A stretch of 11,302 nt of DNA, from contig JALSUN010000087.1 of the NCBI GenBank assembly GCA_027061425.1, forward strand, positions 1-11,302. Direction: 5' to 3'. The stretch comes from Helicobacteraceae bacterium (GTDB lineage: Bacteria > Campylobacterota > Campylobacteria > Campylobacterales > Sulfurimonadaceae). The notes beneath the pieces are model-generated. The model was not told the origin of the DNA, did no database searches, and saw only the letters and a list, made by a program, of their open reading frames with translations. Below are positions 7,568 to 11,302 of the stretch, piece by piece; the stretch's first letter is position 1; each line of letters opens with the position of its first letter. Both the position numbers and the translations under genes were made by a program.

Positions 7568-7876
7568 ATGAGAAAACTACTAATTTTAGCAGCGCTAGTC
7601 ACTGCACCACTTTTTGCACAGGTCGAAGGTGATATCGCTGTACCTTACATGCCATTTGAAGTAAAGATGGGCAAAGGCTTCAACGAAGTCAATGCCAACT
7701 GTCTTACCTGTCACTCTTTTGGGTACGTTCTTAACCAAGGACGCCAATCTAAGAAGTTTTGGAGAGGTAAAGTAGATAAGATGATTGTTCACTTTAAGGC
7801 ACCCATAACTGACAAAGATGCAGCTATCATTACCGAGTACCTTTATGAAGAGTACGGAAACGGCAAGCTCAAATAA
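7568..7876 (+). CDS. sorB: Monohaem cytochrome c subunit of sulfite dehydrogenase (SorB-like)
   Basis: A 102-residue exported cytochrome. Residues 1-17 form a Sec signal peptide (MRKLLILAALVTAPLFA) with likely cleavage after Ala17. One haem-binding site, C45-L-T-C48-H49, is present; M72 in VDKMIVHFKAPI is the likely second axial ligand. The small size and its place 10 bases after sorA match SorB, which takes electrons from the molybdenum subunit and hands them to the respiratory chain. A strong AAGGAG site at 7556-7561 overlaps the end of sorA and sits 6 bases before the ATG at 7568; the ATG at 7565 is possible but spaced only 3 bases. The upstream ATG at 7547 inside sorA is unlikely because it precedes the ribosome site. 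Assignment rests mainly on the haem motif and gene order. Confidence 0.85.
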   Translation: MRKLLILAALVTAPLFAQVEGDIAVPYMPFEVKMGKGFNEVNANCLTCHSFGYVLNQGRQSKKFWRGKVDKMIVHFKAPITDKDAAIITEYLYEEYGNGKLK

Positions 7877-7881
7877 TTATT

Positions 7882-7895
7882 GAGGCTTAGGCCTC
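7882..7895 (+). terminator. Short hairpin after sorB, possible weak terminator
   Basis: GAGGC-TTAG-GCCTC forms a perfect 5-bp stem with a 4-base loop, 6 bases after the sorB stop. A T-rich pyrimidine tract follows only after a gap of about 12 bases, so it is not a standard intrinsic terminator. Confidence 0.35.
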
Positions 7896-7907
7896 CCTGC
7901 ACTTTAA

Positions 7908-7928
7908 CCTTTTTCCTTTTTCCTTTTC
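7908..7928 (+). repeat. Heptad pyrimidine repeat (CCTTTTY x3) upstream of the aldolase-like gene
   Basis: CCTTTTT, CCTTTTT and CCTTTTC are contiguous, giving a pure 21-base pyrimidine tract. It occupies the place of the -35 region for the -10 box at 7933-7938. Periodic T tracts replacing a -35 are a known promoter habit in Campylobacterota. Confidence 0.6.
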
Positions 7929-7932
7929 ATGT

Positions 7933-7938
7933 TACAAT
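7933..7938 (+). promoter_or_regulatory. -10 box placed for a leaderless transcript
   Basis: TACAAT ends 6 bases before the ATG at 7945, so transcription would begin at about the start codon itself. No Shine-Dalgarno sequence is visible between the sorB hairpin and the ATG. Confidence 0.4.
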
Positions 7939-7944
7939 AACACT

Positions 7945-8538
7945 ATGAATAAAAAGCATCTAAACCAACAACTCTCCTCATTTGCACTCTCTATGTTTCG
8001 TAAAGATTTTTATGGCATATATCATGGTGCTTTCTCTGCTAAAATAGAGAGCAACCGTTTTCTGATTAACACCAAAGAGGCTATTTTTGATGCTATAGAT
8101 GAAGAAGATATGCTTGAACTCTATTTTGCTAAAGATTATAGATGGAATGATGCAAGTGCCGATGCCGGTATTCATAAAGGGATTTACAAGATCATTACGG
8201 ATGCCAAGTTCATCACCTTCTGTATGCCACCCTTCACTACCGCCTACTCATTAGACCATAATATCATAGACCCTAAAGACTTTTTTGGCCACCAAGAACT
8301 TGGGCAAATCACCATCTACGATCCCAAAAATTTCGATGACTGGTACGACCGCGCCGTCTCAGAAATCCCCCAATACTTCCACAGTCATAAAACCAACATC
8401 ATGGTCATCAGAGGCTACGGCGTCTACTCCTACAACAGAAACCTCCACGAAATGGCCAAGCAACTCGCTATCTTGGAAAAAAGCTGTCGACTATTGATGT
8501 TAGAAAAGAACAGTGAAGTTACTGGTTTTGATTATTGA
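7945..8538 (+). CDS. Class II aldolase/adducin-like protein lacking zinc ligands
   Basis: A 197-residue soluble protein with the outline of the class II aldolase/adducin domain: GIYHGAFSAKI (24-34), SADAGIHKGIYK (71-82), FCMPPFTTAYS (92-102) and VIRGYGVYSYNRNLHEMAK (154-172). In L-fuculose-phosphate aldolase and relatives the zinc is held by an H-x-H pair and a later His in an N-H-G motif. Here the H-x-H position reads around C93-M94 and the N-H-G position reads G157-Y158-G159, so zinc binding and aldolase chemistry are doubtful; D73 replaces the usual catalytic Glu. A structural, regulatory or changed catalytic role is possible. Codon third positions turn strongly to C from about 8190 onward. 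The gene may be leaderless. The TGA stop lies inside a 7-bp tandem repeat. Family assignment is by pattern recall, moderately sure. Confidence 0.65.
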   Translation: MNKKHLNQQLSSFALSMFRKDFYGIYHGAFSAKIESNRFLINTKEAIFDAIDEEDMLELYFAKDYRWNDASADAGIHKGIYKIITDAKFITFCMPPFTTAYSLDHNIIDPKDFFGHQELGQITIYDPKNFDDWYDRAVSEIPQYFHSHKTNIMVIRGYGVYSYNRNLHEMAKQLAILEKSCRLLMLEKNSEVTGFDY

Positions 8539-8557
8539 TTATTGATTATTGATTATT
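8530..8557 (+). repeat. Four tandem copies of GATTATT
   Basis: Four exact 7-base units. The first supplies the last two codons and the T of the TGA stop of the aldolase-like gene, so loss or gain of downstream copies would not alter the protein. The function is unknown; a slippage product is the simplest reading. Confidence 0.9.
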
Positions 8558-8600
8558 AGAATAACAACATCGTTGTATTAAGACCAAGAGCCTTTGTCAA

Positions 8601-8627
8601 CAGATTACGCAGATTTTACAGATTAAA
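8601..8627 (+). repeat. Three 9-bp units beginning CAGATT
   Basis: CAGATTACG, CAGATTTTA and CAGATTAAA lie head to tail. Similar intergenic strings, with CAGATT every 9 bases, turn up in unrelated bacterial genomes from memory, so this may be a dispersed repeat rather than a local duplication. No coding potential is seen. Confidence 0.6.
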
Positions 8628-8648
8628 AACAGAGCAAGAACAGTAGAT

Positions 8649-8671
8649 TACGATGGCGAAAGTTCATCGTA
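8649..8671 (+). other. Perfect 7-bp hairpin upstream of the long palindrome
   Basis: TACGATG (8649-8655) pairs with CATCGTA (8665-8671) around a 9-base loop containing GAAAG. The same left arm can instead pair with CGTCGTAA at 8683-8690, directly beside the long palindrome, so two mutually exclusive folds are possible. Confidence 0.45.
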
Positions 8672-8687
8672 GAAATTCAAGGCGTCG

Positions 8688-8796
8688 TAAAAGTTTCAGC
8701 TGTGGTGTGAGTTGTGCCGGATGTGAACCCGATAACGCACTAGTGTGCGTAGAGAGGTGAACTCCGGTGCAAATCGCGCCGCAGCTGGAACTTTTA
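8688..8796 (+). ncRNA. Candidate structured RNA: 34-bp imperfect palindrome with internal hairpin
   Basis: The arms 8688-8721 and 8763-8796 pair over 34 positions: 27 Watson-Crick pairs, six G.U wobbles and one G.A mismatch when read as plus-strand RNA. Read on the minus strand the six wobbles become A.C mismatches, so the fold favours a plus-strand RNA. The 41-base apex holds a perfect 6-bp hairpin ACGCAC-TAGT-GTGCGT (8735-8750). It is flanked by ACC (8727-8729) and GGT (8756-8758), which can pair and stack on GA/GA (8725-8726 with 8759-8760), a tandem G.A arrangement as in kink-turn-like loops. The right arm ends exactly at the complement of the yebC stop codon. No known family was recognised. 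It could alternatively serve as a bidirectional terminator for the convergent genes or be a mobile palindromic element. Confidence 0.5.
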
Positions 8797-9504
8797 AGAG
8801 AAGTTTGTGTAGACGGCTTGTACATCCTCGTCTTCGTCAAGCTTCTCCAACATCACATGCAACAACTCTTTTTGCTCTTCAGTGATCTCTATAGGTGTAT
8901 TGGCAATATATTCTAAAGTTGCCTTTTTGATCTCAACACCCATCTCTTCTAAAGCGTGGGTCATGTTTCCAAAGTCTTTGTAGTCTGTATGAATAATACA
9001 GATACCCTCTTCAGCCTCGATCTCTTCAAGACCTGCATCGATGAGCTCAAGTTCTAACTCTTCAATATCCATGTCGTCCTTTAGATCAAACTCGAAAATA
9101 GCCTTACGAGAGAACATAAAGTCCAGGGCACCCTTGTTTAGAAGTTCTCCACCATTTCTGTTGATGATATTTTTAACATTAGCAACGGTACGGGTGTTAT
9201 TGTCTGTCAGACACTCTGCAAGGATCAAGGTACCGTTAGGCCCCTTCCCTTCAAAGTTTACTTCGATCATATCTTTGGCATCTTTACCTAAAGCACGTTT
9301 GATCGCTGCATCAATGTTGTCTTTAGGCATGTTCTCCGCTTTAGCGTTCAAGATCGCTGTACGGAGTTTAGGGTTCATCTCAGGTTCGCCACCACCCTCT
9401 TTTGCTGCTTTTTCAATGGCTTTTGCAAGTTTTGGAAAAACACGAGACATGTTCCCCCAACGTTTCATTTTTGCGGCTTTACGGTATTCAAAGGCTCTAC
9501 CCAT
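8794..9504 (-). CDS. yebC: YebC/TACO1-family translation factor
   Basis: A 236-residue cytoplasmic protein of the YebC/TACO1 family, near the usual length. The N-terminal MGRAFEYRKAAKMKRW replaces the MAGHSKW form of Escherichia coli and is typical of Campylobacterota homologues. Other landmarks are FPKLAKAIEKAAKEGGGEP, LRTAILNAKAENMPKDNID, and ECLTDNNTRTVANVK (about 97-111), followed by the acidic C-terminal region. The family was long annotated as transcriptional regulators, but recent work on YebC and mitochondrial TACO1 shows a ribosome-associated role in relieving stalling at proline-rich stretches. AGGAG lies 7 bases before the ATG, and a TATAAT promoter lies about 33 bases upstream, so it is probably its own transcription unit. 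The TAA stop abuts the long palindrome described at 8688-8796. Confidence 0.92.
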   Translation of the reverse strand: MGRAFEYRKAAKMKRWGNMSRVFPKLAKAIEKAAKEGGGEPEMNPKLRTAILNAKAENMPKDNIDAAIKRALGKDAKDMIEVNFEGKGPNGTLILAECLTDNNTRTVANVKNIINRNGGELLNKGALDFMFSRKAIFEFDLKDDMDIEELELELIDAGLEEIEAEEGICIIHTDYKDFGNMTHALEEMGVEIKKATLEYIANTPIEITEEQKELLHVMLEKLDEDEDVQAVYTNFS

Positions 9505-9536
9505 GAGATGCTCCTAGTTAATTAATAGTTGACGCG

Positions 9537-9542
9537 ATTATA
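9537..9542 (-). promoter_or_regulatory. -10 box of the yebC promoter
   Basis: The minus strand reads TATAAT at 9542-9537, 32 bases before the yebC ATG, in the 62-base gap after ywbE. No convincing -35 is seen. Expected transcription start is near 9530. Confidence 0.45.
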
Positions 9543-9566
9543 TTCAATCTTCACTTTATAAGTGTT

Positions 9567-9761
9567 TTAATAGACCTCTTTGACCCGTCCAACTTCACCA
9601 CTCATCAAACGTACTTTGATACCATGGGGATGAGAAGGGGACTTCGTCAAGATGTCACGAACGATGCCATCAGTCAAGTAACCTGTATCTTGGTCCTTCT
9701 TGAGTACGATAGCTACAGGCTTTCCACAAATGATGTTTTTACGTAACTTACCGTCAGTCAT
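9567..9761 (-). CDS. ywbE: YwbE family protein (DUF2196)
   Basis: A 64-residue protein matching the small YwbE family of unknown function. The typical core is clear: VAIVLKKDQDTGYLTDGIV (17-35), then DILTKSPSHPHGIKVRL and a final SGEVGRVKEVY. It is basic and has no signal peptide or membrane segment, so it is probably cytoplasmic; the family fold resembles small beta-barrel nucleic-acid-binding proteins, but that is an inference. The ATG overlaps the stop of the upstream unknown gene by 4 bases (ATGA), so the two are likely co-translated. The full family length is present. Confidence 0.85.
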   Translation of the reverse strand: MTDGKLRKNIICGKPVAIVLKKDQDTGYLTDGIVRDILTKSPSHPHGIKVRLMSGEVGRVKEVY

Positions 9762-10258
9762 GATGCTTTAGGTGTGTAACTAAGTACTTTTTTGATGGTA
9801 TCTACCGAACAGAAGAAAAGTGCATCAAATACAGGGTTGATTTTAGTTGTCTCTTTATCTACGATCTCAAAAGCATGAAAGGTAAATCCTTCACCATCTT
9901 TTTGGTTTTTTGGTAAGACTTCAAACTCTATAGGCTGCAGTGTACGCAGTAGGTTCATCACCTTTTTAAAAGATTTATCATCTTTTGGTGGTAGCAAGTT
10001 CCCATCTTCGTTTTCACTGACACGAATAGTAGCAAGTAGTGTAAACTTGTCTTTAAAAATTACCTTTTCCCACTTTACAATACCACGAGAGAAACGAAAC
10101 TCACAATGCTTTGCTGTCAGAGGATGGGGTTTTGTCTTACGGATCGCCTCAAGAAGTTGGAGAAAAAAGTTGGTACCGCCAAAGGCATCAGCACATTTAC
10201 TCAGTTGTTGGTGATAAGCAGTCTTAGCTGCTTCATCGAGGTTATTGAAGTCGCACAT
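9758..10258 (-). CDS. Conserved-looking protein of unknown function upstream of ywbE
   Basis: A 166-residue soluble protein not recognised. It has no signal peptide or membrane helix. Visible features are an N-terminal helical region with FGGTNFFLQLLEAIRKTK (26-43), a beta-rich middle with FRFSRGIVKWEKVIFKDKFT, and a C-terminal part with FHAFEIVDKETTKINPVFD. Three Cys residues are scattered without a metal-site pattern. The ATG at 10258 is preferred because AAGGAAG lies 5 bases upstream; an in-frame start at 10300 would sit upstream of the -10 box and is unlikely. A strong promoter drives the gene, and its stop overlaps the ywbE start (ATGA), so the pair forms an operon. Real gene, function unknown. 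Confidence 0.75.
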   Translation of the reverse strand: MCDFNNLDEAAKTAYHQQLSKCADAFGGTNFFLQLLEAIRKTKPHPLTAKHCEFRFSRGIVKWEKVIFKDKFTLLATIRVSENEDGNLLPPKDDKSFKKVMNLLRTLQPIEFEVLPKNQKDGEGFTFHAFEIVDKETTKINPVFDALFFCSVDTIKKVLSYTPKAS

Positions 10259-10288
10259 GGGCACTTCCTTTATATAAATAGTTGTGAC

Positions 10289-10317
10289 ATTATAGTGCAA
10301 CTCAGGCAGGGAATCAA
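10289..10317 (-). promoter_or_regulatory. Promoter of the unknown gene-ywbE operon
   Basis: On the minus strand TTGATT (10317-10312), a 17-base spacer and a perfect TATAAT (10294-10289) form the best sigma-70 promoter in the window. The leader to the ATG at 10258 would be about 24 bases. Confidence 0.65.
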
Positions 10318-10329
10318 ACTTTAATGTGT

Positions 10330-10335
10330 TAAGAT
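10330..10335 (+). promoter_or_regulatory. -10 box of the LETM1-like gene
   Basis: TAAGAT preceded by TGTGT lies 25 bases before the ATG at 10361. The TGTGTTAARAT pattern also occurs at the sorA promoter. There is no clear -35. Confidence 0.35.
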
Positions 10336-10360
10336 AACAGAATGTACACCAAGAGAGATA

Positions 10361-10699
10361 ATGTTAAATAATAAAAAACTAAAAAAACAGATAGCCATCA
10401 TAAAGCGTCACACCATTAATGAGTATAGAGAGACTTTACATCTTTTTCGTCTGCTCAAAAAACAGGCAAAGACACAAGAAGATAAAGCTTTTATAAAACA
10501 TCAATCCACTGATATTTTAAAGATAAGTGTGGTTCTTTTTATTGGTGCTTTACCTGGTGGTACTGTTATGGTGGCTTTTGTAGAGATGGGGTTTCGTAAG
10601 ATCAATAAAACCATTTTACCAGCGCCATTTGCTCCAGAAATCGAAGCAAGACTTTTAGAAGCGCCTAAAAAAGAGGCAGATCAAACGATCTCTTTATGA
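10361..10699 (+). CDS. Small LETM1-like membrane protein
   Basis: A 112-residue protein with a basic, helical N-terminal half (residues 1-50, many Lys and Arg) and one hydrophobic segment at about 53-75. The stretch GALPGGTVMVAFVEMGFRK followed by INKTILPAPFAPE resembles the core of the LETM1 domain, where a membrane helix is followed by a conserved LP-S/A-x-F motif. LETM1 proteins in mitochondria affect cation/proton exchange and ribosome interaction; the role of the short bacterial forms is unknown. AGAGAGATA precedes the ATG. The stop overlaps the stop of the convergent gene by 6 bases (10694-10699). The gene is real with good confidence; the LETM1 link rests on remembered motif similarity. 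Confidence 0.62.
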   Translation: MLNNKKLKKQIAIIKRHTINEYRETLHLFRLLKKQAKTQEDKAFIKHQSTDILKISVVLFIGALPGGTVMVAFVEMGFRKINKTILPAPFAPEIEARLLEAPKKEADQTISL

Positions 10700-11116
10700 C
10701 ACCAATAAAATATATCTACCTACAGACTGTAAATCTTGAGAAGCTGTTTTCAAACCTTTAATACTTTGAAGCATCCCTACAACATCATCATGGGCACGTA
10801 GATCAACACTGTTTTGAAAAAGTGACTGAGAGGCGATATATCCATAAATATCCTCTTTACTTACAGAAAGTGTGTGACTTAACATCTCAACATGAAAACT
10901 GGCATTAGGCATATCTTCTACACTATTTTGTGCAAACGTCTTGGCCGAGGCAGGTTCTATCCCTCTTGATATTAAGTCTGAAGCAATGTTATGTTCAAAT
11001 GTAACAGGTATCTGTGCGACCATAACAGCAGGTTGTGGCAGCAAGACAAGGGTATCACCGAAGACAACACTCGAAGCAAAAATAATACTGCCTAAAAACA
11101 TCATTCTATTTTTCAT
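10694..11116 (-). CDS. Small exported protein of unknown function
   Basis: A 140-residue protein with a Sec signal peptide: MKNRMMFLGSIIFASSVVFG, with likely cleavage around Gly20-Asp21. The mature ~120 residues have a hydrophobic start (TLVLLPQPAVMVAQIPVTF) and a mostly helical remainder, with SRGIEPASAKTFAQNSVED and LSVSKEDIYGYIASQSLFQ. No Cys is present in the mature part and no lipobox, so a soluble periplasmic protein is likely. No family was recognised. AAGGAA lies 4 bases before the ATG. The promoter is unclear; GATAAT at 11143-11138 on the minus strand is a possible -10. The stop overlaps that of the convergent LETM1-like gene. Confidence 0.68.
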   Translation of the reverse strand: MKNRMMFLGSIIFASSVVFGDTLVLLPQPAVMVAQIPVTFEHNIASDLISRGIEPASAKTFAQNSVEDMPNASFHVEMLSHTLSVSKEDIYGYIASQSLFQNSVDLRAHDDVVGMLQSIKGLKTASQDLQSVGRYILLVS

Positions 11117-11177
11117 GATTTTCCTTTTTCACATCCTATTATCTACTAAAATAGTAAATAGACACCCCCACCCTTTA

Positions 11178-11302
11178 TTATTTACTCATCATATAAAGAT
11201 TATTACTTTTATGGCATATTTCTAAGAACCGTTCTTTTAACTCTCTGTCAAAACTCATCATATAGATGTCACTGTTTTGTACTTTTAACGATTTTAAATT
11301 TT
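11178..11302 (-). CDS. C-terminal fragment of an unknown protein, cut by the window edge
   Basis: This is the only minus-strand frame open from the right edge. It gives 40 residues ending in TAA (11178-11180, followed by a second TAA). The tail contains SDIYMMSFDRELKERFLEIC and ends NNLYMMSK; the amphipathic helix and charged residues look like real coding sequence. No family is recognised, and the fragment is too short to assign. No terminator is obvious in the 61 bases before the next gene on the same strand. Confidence 0.5.
   Translation of the reverse strand, partial: NLKSLKVQNSDIYMMSFDRELKERFLEICHKSNNLYMMSK

Noticed and set aside
6352..7876. SoxCD identity for the molybdoenzyme-cytochrome pair
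   Set aside because: The cytochrome is a single-haem protein of about 100 residues, unlike SoxD, and no other sox genes are nearby; SorAB fits better.
8530..8557. Phase-variable coding repeat
   Set aside because: The stop codon falls within the first repeat junction, so copy number changes leave the protein unchanged.
8564..8576. ACAAC-ATC-GTTGT hairpin after the aldolase-like gene as a terminator
   Set aside because: The stem is only 5 bp and no T tract follows, so it was not annotated.
8756..8790. Cobalamin riboswitch-like string TCCGGTGCAAATC and following GC-rich bases
   Set aside because: The string matches part of the cobalamin core, but the GGGAA, the CCCGCAACTG and B12-box parts are missing, the bases are fully engaged in the long stem, and no B12-related gene follows on the plus strand.
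8688..8796. Group II intron fragment or integron attC site
   Set aside because: GTGTG and GTGAAC...GGTGCAA strings recall group II intron domain I, but no domain V, reverse transcriptase or maturase is present. The attC core GTTRRRY and its partner are not found at the arm ends.
9041..9517. 158-residue frame antisense to yebC
   Set aside because: It is low-complexity Ser/Leu-rich sequence produced by the reverse of yebC codons, with no ribosome site; yebC is an unmistakable family member.
9552..9564. CACTT-TAT-AAGTG hairpin after ywbE as a terminator
   Set aside because: Only 5 bp, A/T-rich and not followed by a T tract on the minus strand.
1..11302. CRISPR array, tRNA, rRNA, transposase or phage genes
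   Set aside because: No regularly spaced long repeats, cloverleaf-like sequences or recognisable mobile-element proteins were seen on either strand.

Overview
The window looks like chromosome from a member of the Campylobacterota (epsilonproteobacteria), probably a free-living Sulfurimonas- or Sulfurovum-type organism. The grounds are the low-GC, A/T-rich coding style, the tight gene packing with ATGA and TAGTG overlaps, a sulfite dehydrogenase pair built like Campylobacter SorAB, a YebC protein beginning MGRAFEYRKAAK as in Campylobacter relatives, and promoters with a clear TATAAT-type -10 but often a weak -35. The genus is an inference. No tRNA, rRNA, CRISPR array, transposase or phage gene was seen.

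Positions 1-108 hold the end of a plus-strand gene whose last strand looks like an outer-membrane beta-barrel terminus. It collides tail to tail with a five-gene minus-strand envelope operon (5244 down to 105): an LTA-synthase/phosphoglycerol-transferase-like membrane sulfatase-fold enzyme, a GtrA-like membrane protein, a polyprenol-phosphate-sugar synthase (GT2), an ArnT/PMT-like GT-C glycosyltransferase and a PAP2 phosphatase. The last four genes overlap by 1-4 bases. Together they read as a pathway that charges a polyprenyl phosphate with a sugar, moves it across the inner membrane, transfers the sugar to an envelope acceptor and handles lipid phosphates, alongside head-group transfer. The GtrA gene has no ATG, GTG or TTG in a plausible start position and is easily missed.

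A LysR regulator (5306-6193, minus) is divergent from a plus-strand sorA-sorB pair (6352-7876): a Tat-exported molybdenum sulfite dehydrogenase and its monohaem cytochrome c. The shared 158-bp region carries promoters in both directions and two inverted repeats that could be LysR operators. The regulator resembles the YeiE-type sulfite-responsive group, which would make this a self-contained sulfite oxidation module.

Next comes a plus-strand class II aldolase/adducin-like protein that appears to have lost its zinc ligands (7945-8538). It has no Shine-Dalgarno sequence and a -10 box only six bases upstream, so it may be leaderless. The 255 bases after it (8539-8793) are the most unusual part of the window: four copies of a 7-bp repeat, a 9-bp CAGATT repeat, a small hairpin and a 109-base element whose 34-base arms fold with one mismatch. 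All six wobble pairs in that fold are G.U on the plus strand, which points to a structured plus-strand RNA.

The remainder has yebC (minus, own promoter), a coupled pair of an unknown gene and ywbE (minus), a small LETM1-like membrane protein (plus), a small exported protein of unknown function (minus) and the C-terminal end of a further unknown minus-strand gene running off the right edge.
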